From positions 1,178,001 through 1,242,000 of the forward strand of contig NZ_CP021648.1 in the NCBI RefSeq assembly GCF_002176815.1: DNA of 64,000 bases, read 5' to 3'. The stretch comes from Acidovorax sp. T1 (GTDB lineage: Bacteria > Pseudomonadota > Gammaproteobacteria > Burkholderiales > Burkholderiaceae_C). Positions 45,529-54,230 of the stretch are shown in pieces. Within the stretch, counting starts at the first letter, position 1. Each line of letters begins with the position of its first letter. Made by a program: the position numbers and the translations under genes. Under the pieces are notes generated by a model, which saw only the letters and a program-made list of their open reading frames with translations, was not told where the DNA came from and did no database searches.

Positions 45529-46752
45529 ATGAATGAGCTTGCTGGCAAACACATTGTTCTGGGTCTGAGCGGAGGCGTGGCTTGCTACAAGGCGGCCGAT
45601 CTGTGCCGCCAGCTCATCAAGGAGGGCGCCACCGTGCAGGTGGTGATGACCGAGGCGGCCGCGCAGTTCATCACGCCAGTCACCATGCAGGCGCTGTCGG
45701 GCCGGCCGGTGCATGGCTCGCAATGGGATGCGCGCGAGCCCAACAACATGCCCCACATCAACCTGAGCCGCGAGGCCGACGCCATTCTGATCGCGCCCTG
45801 CAGCGCCGACTTTGTGGCGCGGCTGGCGCAGGGGCGGGCCGATGAGCTGCTCAGCCTGCTGTGCCTGGCGCGGCCACAAGAGCGCGTGCCCTTGCTGCTG
45901 GCGCCCGCCATGAACCGCGAGATGTGGGCCCACCCGGCCACGCAGCGCAACCTGGCCCAGGTGGCCCAGGATGGCGCTGTGGTGCTGGGCGTGGGCAACG
46001 GCGACCAGGCCTGCGGCGAGACGGGCGACGGGCGCATGCTCGAACCTCTGGAGTTGCTGGAAGAGCTGGTGGCTTTTTTTGCGCCCAAGCTGCTGTCCGG
46101 CCGCAAGGTGTTGATCACGGCCGGCCCGACCTTCGAGGCCATCGACCCGGTGCGCGGCATCACCAATCTGTCCAGCGGCAAGATGGGTTTTTCCATAGCG
46201 CGCGCAGCCCGCGAGGCCGGCGCCGAGGTCACCCTGGTGGCCGGGCCGGTGCATTTGCCAACGCCGCGTGGCGTGCACCGCGTGGATGTGAAATCGGCAC
46301 AGGAAATGCTTGCAGCCGTTGACCAGCGTGCGCAGATAGCTTCCATTTTTATAGCAACAGCGGCGGTGGCCGATTGGCGGCCCGCCGCGCCGTCCACCCA
46401 GAAGATCAAGAAGGATGGCTCGGGCCAGACGCCGGTAATGGGCTTTGTCGAAAACCCCGACATCCTTGCCACCGTGGCCCAGTCGCCGCATGCGCTGGTG
46501 GGCGATTTGTTCTGTGTAGGTTTCGCGGCCGAAAGCCACGATCTGCTGCAGCACGCCACGGCCAAGCGCCAGCGCAAGGGCGTGCCCTTGCTGGTGGGCA
46601 ATATTGGCCCCGCCACCTTCGGGCAGGACGACAACGCACTGTTGCTGGTCGATGCGCAGGGGCATCGCGAGCTGCCCAGGGCCTCCAAGCGCGTGCTGGC
46701 CCGCCAGCTGATTGCCGAGATCGCGGCGCGGTTGCCGCGTCAACACGACTGA
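45529..46752 (+). CDS. coaBC: Bifunctional phosphopantothenoylcysteine decarboxylase/synthetase CoaBC
   Basis: Two steps of coenzyme A synthesis. CoaC domain: [19 protein letters not shown] (FMN), the active His in [22 protein letters not shown], and Cys in [12 protein letters not shown]. CoaB domain: [20 protein letters not shown], then [10 protein letters not shown] and the KIKKDG lysine region. 407 residues; ATG 45529 matches the family start. Confidence 0.95.
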   Translation: MNELAGKHIVLGLSGGVACYKAADLCRQLIKEGATVQVVMTEAAAQFITPVTMQALSGRPVHGSQWDAREPNNMPHINLSREADAILIAPCSADFVARLAQGRADELLSLLCLARPQERVPLLLAPAMNREMWAHPATQRNLAQVAQDGAVVLGVGNGDQACGETGDGRMLEPLELLEELVAFFAPKLLSGRKVLITAGPTFEAIDPVRGITNLSSGKMGFSIARAAREAGAEVTLVAGPVHLPTPRGVHRVDVKSAQEMLAAVDQRAQIASIFIATAAVADWRPAAPSTQKIKKDGSGQTPVMGFVENPDILATVAQSPHALVGDLFCVGFAAESHDLLQHATAKRQRKGVPLLVGNIGPATFGQDDNALLLVDAQGHRELPRASKRVLARQLIAEIAARLPRQHD

Positions 46753-46859
46753 CCAAGGCATTTCAAGAGCCGCCGCATGTTCCATCAGGCGCGGCCCGAG
46801 TGCGGCACGCCGCCCGATGGCGATTTCGCGCGCTATGCAGCGCATTGAGAAAGCAAAAA

Positions 46860-47306
46860 GTGAAGATTGACGTGAAGATTCTTGATCCGCGCATGGCGGA
46901 TCAGTTGCCGACCTATGCCACGCCGGGCAGTGCGGGCCTGGACCTGCGGGCCTGCATCGATGCGCCCTTGGTGCTGGCGCCCAACGCCTGGCACCTGGTG
47001 CCCACGGGCATTGCCGTGTTCATCAAAGACCCAGGCTATGCTGCGCTCATCCTGCCGCGCTCGGGTCTGGGACACAAGCACGGCATCGTGCTGGGCAATC
47101 TGGTGGGCCTGATCGACAGCGATTACCAGGGGCAGCTCATGGTCAGTGCCTGGAATCGCAGCACCGTGCCTTTCACGCTGGAGCCCCTGGAGCGACTGGC
47201 CCAGTTGGTGATCGTTCCGGTGGTGCAGGCGCAGTTCAATGTGGTGGCTGAGTTCGAGGCCACCGAGCGTGGCGAGGGCGGCTACGGCTCCACGGGCAAG
47301 GGGTAG
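46860..47306 (+). CDS. dut: dUTP diphosphatase
   Basis: Hydrolyses dUTP to dUMP. The 148-residue trimeric enzyme has all five motifs: [31 protein letters not shown] with [21 protein letters not shown] and the C-terminal [12 protein letters not shown] 46860 gives the usual N-terminus ([11 protein letters not shown]). Follows coaBC by 107 bases. Confidence 0.95.
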   Translation: MKIDVKILDPRMADQLPTYATPGSAGLDLRACIDAPLVLAPNAWHLVPTGIAVFIKDPGYAALILPRSGLGHKHGIVLGNLVGLIDSDYQGQLMVSAWNRSTVPFTLEPLERLAQLVIVPVVQAQFNVVAEFEATERGEGGYGSTGKG

Positions 47307-47310
47307 GCGA

Positions 47311-47384
47311 CGGCACCGGGCTTGGGGGCGGGTTTCTGCGCTAACGTGTCGGCGCGTTCCTACAAGGCGGCGCGCCCGGTGCCG
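47311..47384. repeat. 11-bp inverted repeat downstream of dut
   Basis: CGGCACCGGGC at 47311-47321 and GCCCGGTGCCG at 47374-47384, a perfect 11-bp pair about 52 bases apart with no T run. Could form a long hairpin in the dut 3' region. Confidence 0.55.
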
Positions 47385-47510
47385 ACCTGTGCGTTCGTGC
47401 TTCGCCGTCCTGGGGAGCCTCGGGCCCGTGCTTCAATTGATTCATTCGGCGGTGCAGTGAGCGACTGCGCCATGGCACCGCACCCACTGAAATATTGAAG
47501 GAGAACTGAT

Positions 47511-48062
47511 ATGCGCCAAATCACACGTTCCGCCACCCTGGTGGGCTCTGTCCTTTTGCTGGGAGCGCTGGCAGCCTGCGCGCCGCAGCAGCCCTACCCC
47601 TCGCAATACCCAACCCAGTCCCCAACCCAGTCCCCAGCGCAATATCCGTCGGGCGGATATTCCTCCGGCGGCTACCAAAGCAATGCGCCGGCCTATTCGA
47701 ACCAGCCCATGGGCACCGAATACGGCCGCGTTGCCAATATCGAGGTGCTGCAGGGACGCACCCAAGGGCAAACCACTGGCGCAGGTGCCGTGCTCGGCGC
47801 CGTGGTGGGTGGCGTGCTGGGCAACCAGGTGGGTGGAGGCTCGGGCCGCACTGCGGCCACTGCGGTCGGCGTGATCGGTGGCGCGTTGGCGGGTAACGCC
47901 ATTGAAGGGCGCAACAACACCGGCGGCGGCGAGGTGCAGGGGTACCGCATCTCGATCCAGCTCGACCAGGGCGGCTACCGTTCCTACGACGTGAGCAATC
48001 CGGGCGATCTGCGCCCAGGCGACCGGGTGCGTCTGTACAACGGTCAGATTTCCCGTCAGTAA
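47511..48062 (+). CDS. Glycine-zipper lipoprotein (SlyB/17-kDa antigen-like)
   Basis: A 183-residue outer-membrane lipoprotein: signal peptide with lipobox LAAC (MRQITRSATLVGSVLLLGAL then AAC), a Gln/Pro/Ser/Tyr-rich stretch (PSQYPTQSPTQSPAQYPSGG), the glycine zipper GAGAVLGAVVGGVLGNQVGG, and a C-terminal SH3-like part ending GDLRPGDRVRLYNGQ. Similar proteins stabilise the envelope. Confidence 0.9.
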   Translation: MRQITRSATLVGSVLLLGALAACAPQQPYPSQYPTQSPTQSPAQYPSGGYSSGGYQSNAPAYSNQPMGTEYGRVANIEVLQGRTQGQTTGAGAVLGAVVGGVLGNQVGGGSGRTAATAVGVIGGALAGNAIEGRNNTGGGEVQGYRISIQLDQGGYRSYDVSNPGDLRPGDRVRLYNGQISRQ

Positions 48063-48077
48063 CCCGATCGTGCCAAT

Positions 48078-48101
48078 GGGTGGCCTGCAAGGGCCGCCCT
48101 T
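48078..48101. terminator. Weak hairpin between convergent genes
   Basis: GGGTGGCC, short loop, GGCCGCCC, TTT; one mismatch. Possible terminator for the glycine-zipper gene. Confidence 0.4.
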
Positions 48102-48626
48102 TCAATGCAGCAGCGAGTTGCCGGGTGCCTGGGGTTGAATGCGAAAGAAACCGGTGCCGGCCGTGCCTTTGCCAATCTCGTCTTCGGTGGCTTCGCGCAC
48201 GCCCTGCACTGTCAGTTGCAGCCGCAGGGCAATGCCGGCCAGCGGATGGTTTCCGTCCAGCACCAGGTGCTCGGGATAGATTTCCGTGACGGTGTAAAGC
48301 CCGCTGCGGGGCGCCGAGGGGTTGACGCCTTCGGGCAGCGCGCTGCCATCGAACGTCATGCCTTCCTCGATTTCCGCAGGGAAGAGGTTGCGCGGTTCCA
48401 GAAACAGCAATTGGTCGTCGAAGTCGCCAAAGGCATCCTCGGGCTCGAGGTGCAACGCCAGCGTGGCGCCCGGGCCGTGGCCTTGCAGGGCTTCCTCGAT
48501 GCGGTGCAGCAGATCGTCGCCACCCACCAAGAATTCCACCGGGTCGTCGAGCACGTCCAGTTCTTCGCCAAGGGTGTCTTTCAGGGTCCAGGTCAGTGCG
48601 ACCACACATTGTTGGGTAATTTCCAT
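48102..48626 (-). CDS. FKBP-type peptidyl-prolyl isomerase, SlyD-like
   Basis: A 174-residue cytoplasmic isomerase/chaperone with the SlyD arrangement: FKBP halves split by an insert-in-flap domain. VVALTWTLKDTLGEELD, PVEFLVGGDDLLHRIEEAL and the insert LHLEPEDAFGDFDDQLLF are typical, as is GNHPLAGIALRLQL. The His/Cys-rich nickel tail of E. coli SlyD is absent. It diverges from the cupin oxygenase gene by 54 bases. Confidence 0.9.
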   Translation of the reverse strand: MEITQQCVVALTWTLKDTLGEELDVLDDPVEFLVGGDDLLHRIEEALQGHGPGATLALHLEPEDAFGDFDDQLLFLEPRNLFPAEIEEGMTFDGSALPEGVNPSAPRSGLYTVTEIYPEHLVLDGNHPLAGIALRLQLTVQGVREATEDEIGKGTAGTGFFRIQPQAPGNSLLH

Positions 48627-48680
48627 AGGAGAATTGTCGCAGTTTGATCAATGGCCCTGTCATGGGGCGGACAGGTTTTC

Positions 48681-49820
48681 ATGGATATCCAGCAACCCCT
48701 CACCCTGCTCGGCGGCCTGACCCCTGCGCAGTTCATGCGCCGGCACTGGCAGAAAAAGCCCTTGCTGGTGCGCCAGGCCATCCCCCGGTTCACGCCGCCC
48801 GTGTCGCGCGCCGGGCTGTTTGCGCTGGCTGCCCAGGAGGGCGTGGAATCCCGGCTGGTGCAGCAGGTCAAGGATGTCTGGAAGCTGCGCCATGGCCCCT
48901 TTTCGCGCCGGGCCTTGCCGGCCCTGCAGCAGCCCGACTGGACCTTGCTGGTGCAGGGTGTTGATCTGCACAACGACCAGGTGCACGCCATCCTGCAGCA
49001 ATTCCGGTTTGTTCCAGAGGCGCGGCTCGATGATCTGATGATCAGCTATGCCAGTGATGGTGGCGGTGTGGGCCCGCATTTTGATAGCTACGACGTATTT
49101 TTGCTGCAGGCCCATGGCCGCCGCCGCTGGCGCATCGGTCGGCAAAAAGACCTGAGCTTGCGGGACGATATTCCGCTGAAGGTGCTGGCGCAGTTCGAGC
49201 CCGAGGAAGAGTTCGTGCTGGAGCCCGGTGACATGCTGTACCTGCCGCCCCGCTACGCCCACGATGGCGTGGCCGAAGGGGAATGCATGACCTATTCGAT
49301 CGGGTTCCGGGCACCGGCGCGCGCCGAGCTGGCGCAGGAACTCCTGGTGCGGGTGGCAGAGGATGCGGGCGAGGACGATGCGCCCGTTCGCTACCGTGAC
49401 GCGGGCCAGGACGCCGTGGAGCAGCCCGCAGCCATCCCGGAGCGGCTGCACGACTTTGCCCGTGAGGCATTGCAACGCGCATTGAGCGAGCCGCTGGTGC
49501 TGGAGCGGGCGCTGGGTGAATACCTGACCGAGCCCAAGCCCAGCGTGTGGTTTGAGCCCCATGGCGCGGGCGTGATGCTGGAGGGGGTGGAACTCGATCG
49601 ACGCACCCGCATGATGTACGACGCACACCATGTCTTCATCAATGGCGAAAGCTACCGCGCGGCAGGCCGCGATGCGACGCTGATGCGGCGCCTGGCGGAT
49701 GAGCGCCGGTTGCGCAGCCGCGACCTGGCGCGTGCAAGCGATGATGCCCTGGAGTTGCTGTCTGCCTGGTGCGACGCTGGCTGGGCCCATTCCCGCAAGG
49801 ATTCCCAGGAAACCCCATGA
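48681..49820 (+). CDS. Cupin/JmjC-type 2-oxoglutarate oxygenase (YcfD/RoxA-like)
   Basis: A 379-residue Fe(II)/2-oxoglutarate oxygenase like E. coli YcfD, which hydroxylates an arginine of ribosomal protein uL16. Iron ligands are the HFD in GGGVGPHFDSYDVFLLQAHG and the distal His in LPPRYAHDGVAEGE. KKPLLVRQAIP and the QGVDLHNDQVHAIL stretch also match. ATG 48681 gives the family N-terminus (MDIQQPLTLLGGLTPAQFM). Its stop overlaps the next start (ATGA). Confidence 0.9.
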   Translation: MDIQQPLTLLGGLTPAQFMRRHWQKKPLLVRQAIPRFTPPVSRAGLFALAAQEGVESRLVQQVKDVWKLRHGPFSRRALPALQQPDWTLLVQGVDLHNDQVHAILQQFRFVPEARLDDLMISYASDGGGVGPHFDSYDVFLLQAHGRRRWRIGRQKDLSLRDDIPLKVLAQFEPEEEFVLEPGDMLYLPPRYAHDGVAEGECMTYSIGFRAPARAELAQELLVRVAEDAGEDDAPVRYRDAGQDAVEQPAAIPERLHDFAREALQRALSEPLVLERALGEYLTEPKPSVWFEPHGAGVMLEGVELDRRTRMMYDAHHVFINGESYRAAGRDATLMRRLADERRLRSRDLARASDDALELLSAWCDAGWAHSRKDSQETP

Positions 49821-50335
49821 CCGATGCGCCACCCGCAGCGCAACCGCTGCCCGACTTGCCTTCTGGTCGGTTCAGTGGCCGGGAGGCGTTCATGCAGCTG
49901 GTGCGCGATGGCCTGGCCACGGCGGCCCGCGATGGCTGGTCGGAAATTGTGGTGAGTGACGCCAATTTCCATGACTGGCCGCTGGGCGAACTTGCCGTGA
50001 TCGAGTCGTTGCAGCAGTGGGCGCACAGTGGCCGGCGATTCACCATGCTGGCTTGCACGTTTGATGAAGTCATTCGGCGGCACGCGCGCTTTGTTCGATG
50101 GCGCAGCACATGGGATCACATCATCACCTGCCGGCGCAGTCCGTCGGCAGACCCGCTGGACCTTCTCAGTGCTTTGTGGTCACCCGCCTGGGTGCTGCAC
50201 CGCCTTGATCCCTTGCGTTGCGTGGGGGTTTCCGGCGTTGAGCCGGAGCGGCGCGTTTTGCTGCGGGAATCGCTCAATGAATGGTTGCGAAGCAAAAGTT
50301 CACCGGGTTTTCCGTCAACCACTTTGGGGTTGTAA
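49817..50335 (+). CDS. Conserved protein coupled to the JmjC oxygenase
   Basis: A 172-residue protein of unknown role, in a 4-base overlap with the oxygenase gene. Visible features: FSGREAFMQLVRDGLATAAR near the start, EIVVSDANFHDWPLGELAVI and ALWSPAWVLHRLDPLRCVG. The DANFHDWPLGE stretch looks like a conserved core. The coupling suggests a shared function, perhaps in ribosome modification (inference only). Confidence 0.82.
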   Translation: MTDAPPAAQPLPDLPSGRFSGREAFMQLVRDGLATAARDGWSEIVVSDANFHDWPLGELAVIESLQQWAHSGRRFTMLACTFDEVIRRHARFVRWRSTWDHIITCRRSPSADPLDLLSALWSPAWVLHRLDPLRCVGVSGVEPERRVLLRESLNEWLRSKSSPGFPSTTLGL

Positions 50336-50416
50336 CGTTGATAGTGCTTAATGCATGAAAAATGAAATGCGGTGTGTGCGACAAGTCAGCGTTAGTCGGG
50401 ATTGACGAAACCCCAA

Positions 50417-50422
50417 TATAAT
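50417..50422 (+). promoter_or_regulatory. Consensus -10 box upstream of Ala-rich lipoprotein
   Basis: TATAAT, 112 bases before the start codon. The TTGACG nearby (50402-50407) is only nine bases away, so it cannot be the matching -35; the correct -35 position is weak. Confidence 0.4.
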
Positions 50423-50534
50423 TGCTGACTGCGCTGAAACGCATGCAAATGCATTCCGCCAACGCGTCAATGGCCTCAGAAGCCGGTCGTGGTGGCAATT
50501 CCGGTTTTTTGTCTGTCCAACTAGGAAAATTGAA

Positions 50535-50822
50535 ATGAAGAAATCCCTCGTTCTGGCTACCCTGATCGCTGCTGCCGCCCTCGCCGCTTGCGGCAAGAAG
50601 GAAGAGCCTGTTGCTGCTCCTGCCCCCGCTCCTGTCGAAGCGCCTGCAGCTGCTGCTGCACCTGCCGCTGAAGCAGTAGCACCTGCCGCTGAAGCAGCTG
50701 CTTCTGCTGCTGACTCTGCCAAGACTGCTGTCGACGCTGCTGCCACCGCCGCAACCGAAGCCAAGACTGCTGTGGACGCTGCTGCTGCCGCTGCAGCCAC
50801 CGCTGCTTCTGCTGCCAAGTAA
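50535..50822 (+). CDS. Small alanine-rich lipoprotein
   Basis: A 95-residue protein with signal peptide and lipobox LAAC (MKKSLVLATLIAAAALAAC), then GKKEE and an Ala/Pro/Glu-rich region that becomes a regular Ala-rich helix (AADSAKTAVDAAATAATEAK, repeated). It resembles abundant Lpp-like helical lipoproteins by composition, without a recognised domain. Good ribosome site (AGGAAAATTGAAATG). A strong terminator follows, so it is a single-gene unit. Confidence 0.85.
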   Translation: MKKSLVLATLIAAAALAACGKKEEPVAAPAPAPVEAPAAAAAPAAEAVAPAAEAAASAADSAKTAVDAAATAATEAKTAVDAAAAAAATAASAAK

Positions 50823-50874
50823 AGCACGCATGAATTTCAGGGGCTGCCAGCTTTGCTGGAGTTCCTGAGGTTTG

Positions 50875-50909
50875 AAAGCCCCGGCCTGTCACAGGTGCGG
50901 GGCTTTTTT
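50875..50909 (+). terminator. Intrinsic terminator after the Ala-rich lipoprotein gene
   Basis: AAAGCCCCG pairs with CGGGGCTTT, with an inner CCTG/CAGG hairpin, followed by TTTTTT in all. Confidence 0.85.
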
Positions 50910-50945
50910 GTTGGCGGCGCAGCCGCCGCTTGCATGTGGCGCCAA

Positions 50946-51343
50946 CTACAGCGGCTGTGCCGCATTGATCCAGTCTGTGCCAACGGTGGCCAATGCAATG
51001 TCTACGTCGTGATTGGGCCATTCCATCGCATGTGCAAGTGCCTCTTATGCCAGTCGGGGCTGATTGTTCTGCGCGCTGAGGTGGGCCGTCACCACGCGGT
51101 TCAGTCCTGGGTGCCGAACGGCTGCCAGGATGCCGGCGGCGTGGTTGGCGAGATGTCTATGCTTACCCGTAATGCGTCGCTTCAGAAAAGCGGGGTAGCC
51201 GGATGCCTTGAGCATGTCCGGATCATGAGCGGGATGCCGAAGCAGCAGTCCACCAGCATGCGACGGACATGCAATCCGTCGCCAGCCTCCACCACGGTGG
51301 CATTGCCTGAGCTGCCGCTGCCCAAGCTGCGAAAGCGCAGCAT
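50946..51343 (-). pseudogene. Decayed MBL-fold metallohydrolase (YycJ/WalJ-type)
   Basis: From ATG 51343 the minus strand encodes MLRFRSLGSGSSGNATVVEA and then VRRMLVDCCFG, the usual N-terminus. The next codons abruptly become a different frame matching the C-terminal part: DPDMLKASGYPAFLKRRITG, then HLANHAAGILAAVRHPG and VVTAHLSAQNNQPRLA followed by a stop, then EALAHAMEWPNHDVDIALAT. The metal-binding middle is deleted, with a frame change and at least one stop. Its position after dapA-bamC is where an intact copy is usually found in Comamonadaceae. Confidence 0.8.
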
Positions 51344-51356
51344 TGGTAGGCTGGCT

Positions 51357-52448
51357 TTATTTCAGGTCGTCGGCCAGCACGCGCAGGATGCGTTCGGCGT
51401 TGGCAGACGACTCAGGAGCTCCGCCCTCGTTCAGCACGGACACCGTGGTGGCTTCACCCTGGCTGCGCACCAACACGCGGTACTTCAGAGGCGGTGTGGC
51501 GGCAGATCCGCCACCCAGCAGTTTGCTGAAGAAGCCGGGCTCCTTCTTGTCGGTTCCTGGTGCCACGTAGCGCACAAAATACAGGCCGTCATTGCGGTTG
51601 CGGTCTTCCACGGTGAAACCGGTGCGGTCCAGGGCCAGGCCGACGCGGCGCCATGCTCGATCAAAACCTTCATCCATCTGCATCACGGGCACATTGTTTG
51701 CCGAGGTCATGCGCACCGTGGCAGCCTTCAAGGCCGGTGCTGCTGCAACGGCCTGCGATTGCTCTTTGCTCACACCCAGCTTGACCATCAGCCGGCGTAG
51801 GAATTCGGTTTCCAGTTCGGGATCGGCGGCGCGGGGCTGCCAGATGGTGCTGTCCTTGGCGGTGCTGGTGTAGACCTCGACCATGCCTCGGTGGGTGATA
51901 TAGATTTCGGTGCCACCGGCCGCATTGCGCTCCAGGCGCGTGCGGAACTTGTCGCGCTCGCCGGTGGAATACAGCGATTCAAACACCTTGCCGATGGTGG
52001 AGCGGATGATGTCCTGGGGCAGCTTGGCGCGGTTTTCCGCCCAGTCGGTCTCCAGGATGCCCAGATCGGGCTGATCGATGGCCAGGTTGAAGCCGTTCTC
52101 CAGCCAGTATTCCCGCACGGGCTCCCACAACTGGTCGGCAGGCCGGTCAATCACCAGCCAGCGCTGGTTGCCGTTGCGTTCGATGCGGACATCGCCGATT
52201 TTGGTGGCTGCTGCGCTGGAGGTGGTGGATGTCTTCGTGTTCTGGCCCGCCTGGAAGGCTGCGGCAGACACCGCGGTGCCGGGCACTGCGTACCGATTTT
52301 CTCGCGATAGCTGCGTCAGGTCGGGGGGCACTTCCAGCGTGGCCCCCTGGGTGGCGCTCTTGTAGTCGATCTTGTCGTTTTCCAGTACGGAGCAGGCGGA
52401 CAGGGCCATGGCAAGGCCCAGCAGGCCCAATCGTGCAGTGTGATTCAC
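51357..52448 (-). CDS. bamC: Outer-membrane assembly lipoprotein BamC
   Basis: Accessory lipoprotein of the BAM complex that folds outer-membrane proteins. The 363-residue protein has signal peptide and lipobox (LGLLGLAMALSAC), the unstructured N-terminal VPPDLTQLSRENRYAVP motif that contacts BamD, and two helix-grip domains. GTG 52448 is used; no ATG precedes the signal peptide. Downstream of dapA by 44 bases, the conserved order. Confidence 0.93.
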   Translation of the reverse strand: MNHTARLGLLGLAMALSACSVLENDKIDYKSATQGATLEVPPDLTQLSRENRYAVPGTAVSAAAFQAGQNTKTSTTSSAAATKIGDVRIERNGNQRWLVIDRPADQLWEPVREYWLENGFNLAIDQPDLGILETDWAENRAKLPQDIIRSTIGKVFESLYSTGERDKFRTRLERNAAGGTEIYITHRGMVEVYTSTAKDSTIWQPRAADPELETEFLRRLMVKLGVSKEQSQAVAAAPALKAATVRMTSANNVPVMQMDEGFDRAWRRVGLALDRTGFTVEDRNRNDGLYFVRYVAPGTDKKEPGFFSKLLGGGSAATPPLKYRVLVRSQGEATTVSVLNEGGAPESSANAERILRVLADDLK

Positions 52449-52492
52449 GCGGAAATCCTCAGAGTGTCTAGGGGTGTGGCAGGGCAGTCGGC

Positions 52493-53389
52493 TTACAGCA
52501 GACCGCTGGCGCGCAGGGCGGCTTCCACGGTGGCTTCGTGGCCCTGGCTCAGGGGGGTCATGGGCAAGCGCATGGTGCCTGTGCACAGGCCCATGCGGGC
52601 CATGGCCCATTTGACGGGAATGGGGTTGGCTTCGATGAACAGGTTTTTGTGCACCGGCATCAGCTGAAACTGGATTTCCATCGCGCGTTGTACGTTGCCG
52701 GCCAGTGCGGCCACGCACAATTCATGCATCAGGCGGGGCGCCACGTTGGCGGTCACGCTGATGTTGCCATGGCCGCCGCACAGCATCAGGGCCACAGCGG
52801 TGGGGTCGTCGCCCGAATACACGGCGAAGCCCTTTGGCACATCGCGGATCAGCCATTGGGCACGCTCGATGTTGCCCGTGGCTTCCTTGACGCCAATGAT
52901 GCCGGGCACCTGGGCCAGGCGCAGCACGGTGTCGTGCAGCATGTCTGCCACCGAGCGGCCGGGCACGTTGTACAGCACGATGGGCAGGTCGCCCGTGGCT
53001 TCGGCAATGGCCTTGAAGTGCTGGTACTGGCCTTCTTGCGTGGGCTTGTTGTAGTAGGGCACCACCTGCAGCTGGCTGTCGGCGCCCACGTTCTTGGCAA
53101 ACTTGGCGAGTTCAATGGCCTCGGCGGTGGAGTTGGCGCCGCAGCCGGCCATGATGGGCACGCGCTTGGCCGCCTGTTCCACGGCCACGCGGATGATCTC
53201 GCAATGCTCCTCGACATTGACCGTGGGCGACTCGCCCGTGGTGCCCACCACGCCGATGCAGTCGGTGCCCTCGGCGATGTGCCAGTCGATCAGTTTGCGC
53301 AGGGTGGGGTAGTCCACGCTACCGTCCTCGTGCATGGGGGTGACAAGGGCGACGATGCTGCCGGTAAGGGGGACGGAAGAAGAGGTCAT
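52493..53389 (-). CDS. dapA: 4-hydroxy-tetrahydrodipicolinate synthase
   Basis: First step of the diaminopimelate/lysine branch. The 298-residue protein shows [20 protein letters not shown], the [10 protein letters not shown] motif, the Tyr in [12 protein letters not shown] and the Schiff-base Lys in [11 protein letters not shown]. Start ATG 53389. Confidence 0.96.
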   Translation of the reverse strand: MTSSSVPLTGSIVALVTPMHEDGSVDYPTLRKLIDWHIAEGTDCIGVVGTTGESPTVNVEEHCEIIRVAVEQAAKRVPIMAGCGANSTAEAIELAKFAKNVGADSQLQVVPYYNKPTQEGQYQHFKAIAEATGDLPIVLYNVPGRSVADMLHDTVLRLAQVPGIIGVKEATGNIERAQWLIRDVPKGFAVYSGDDPTAVALMLCGGHGNISVTANVAPRLMHELCVAALAGNVQRAMEIQFQLMPVHKNLFIEANPIPVKWAMARMGLCTGTMRLPMTPLSQGHEATVEAALRASGLL

Positions 53390-53423
53390 GTCCGCAAGTG
53401 AAAACGGTAAAAGGGCATTCTAA

Positions 53424-53975
53424 CTAGACCGCAAGGTCCAGGCGGTATCGGACGGGCTGGCTTGGGTGCGGGGTTTCGCGCACGGCGGCAATGCGCTGCA
53501 CGAAACGTGCGGGTGACCCCAGAAACCCGTCTTCGTAGGCCACTGTGCGCAGGCCCGCGCAGGCGGCGAGCAGTTCGCCCGGTTGCAGCAGAAAGTCGGC
53601 GCGCGCGGGGCGTCCCACGGTTTCGTTGCCGCTGGCGAAGGTTTCATAGATCAGCACGCCGCCAGGGGCCACGCTGTTGACCAAGGTGGGCAGCAGCGGG
53701 CGCCAGAGGTAGTTGGTGACGATCACTGCGCCAAACTGGCGGCCAGCAAAAGGCCAGGGGCCTGCTTCAATGTCGGCGCAGTGGATGTCGCCCCAGGCGG
53801 CGCAGGCCGCCACGGCATCGGTAGAGCGGTCCACGCCCACGGTGGGATGGCCGTGTTCGTGCATCCAGCGCAGGTGGCGGCCCGCGCCGCAGGCCACATC
53901 CAGCACCGTGCTGCCCGGTGGTGCCAGGGGTGACCAGCGGCGAACCCAGTCGGAAGGGGCTTCAGTGCCGTGCAT
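53424..53975 (-). CDS. Class I SAM-dependent methyltransferase
   Basis: A 183-residue methyltransferase with motif I VLDVACGAGRHLRWM and the acidic loop VGVDRSTDAV, then FGAVIVTNYLWRPLLPTL and GGVLIYETFA. Substrate unknown. ATG 53975 gives a usual N-terminus (MHGTEAPSDWVRRWSPL). It is followed by dapA in the same direction. Confidence 0.88.
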   Translation of the reverse strand: MHGTEAPSDWVRRWSPLAPPGSTVLDVACGAGRHLRWMHEHGHPTVGVDRSTDAVAACAAWGDIHCADIEAGPWPFAGRQFGAVIVTNYLWRPLLPTLVNSVAPGGVLIYETFASGNETVGRPARADFLLQPGELLAACAGLRTVAYEDGFLGSPARFVQRIAAVRETPHPSQPVRYRLDLAV

Positions 53976-53984
53976 GGGGTGTGT

Positions 53985-54048
53985 TGCTATACAAACAATA
54001 GCTGCTTGCGCTTTGTGTATAAGCGCTAACGGCCAAAAAGGCTTGAAC
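53985..54048 (+). repeat. Dispersed repeat, copy 8 (intergenic, well preserved)
   Basis: TACAAACAATAGCTGCTTGC, GCTTTGTGTATAAGCGCTAA and CGGCCAAAAAGGCTTGAAC. Lies between the methyltransferase and the 49-residue membrane protein gene. Confidence 0.8.
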
Positions 54049-54051
54049 TTC

Positions 54052-54201
54052 TCAGAAGCATGCCCACAGCTGGTCTGCCAGCATGACCATGAAGCTTGAC
54101 TGCGTGTACAGCGCAAACACCGCCAGCAAGATCAGCACGGCGGCCACCCAGCCCAGCAGCCGGGCAGGGCGGGATGTGAAGCGCGCAGAGGGGGGGGGCA
54201 T
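54052..54201 (-). CDS. 49-residue single-pass membrane protein
   Basis: Minus-strand ATG 54201: MPPPSARFTSRPARLLGWVA, then the helix LLGWVAAVLILLAVFALYTQ and a conserved-looking end (SSFMVMLADQLWACF). I believe similar short proteins follow MFS genes in related bacteria, but cannot confirm it. It starts 30 bases after the MFS gene stops. Confidence 0.7.
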   Translation of the reverse strand: MPPPSARFTSRPARLLGWVAAVLILLAVFALYTQSSFMVMLADQLWACF

Positions 54202-54230
54202 GGCCGTTGCGAAAATGGTGTTGATGGCTG

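Noticed and set aside
46330..46362. ATAGCTTCCATTTTTATAGC in coaBC as a repeat copy
   Set aside because: Too short and lacks the AAGCGCTA half; the encoded [13 protein letters not shown] is the normal CoaB motif.
49080..49115. TTTGATAGCTACGA in the oxygenase gene as another repeat copy
   Set aside because: The bases encode the conserved iron-site HFDSYDVF and the rest of the repeat is absent.
50402..50422. TTGACG and TATAAT as one promoter
   Set aside because: Spacing is nine bases instead of about 17; only the -10 box was kept as a weak call.
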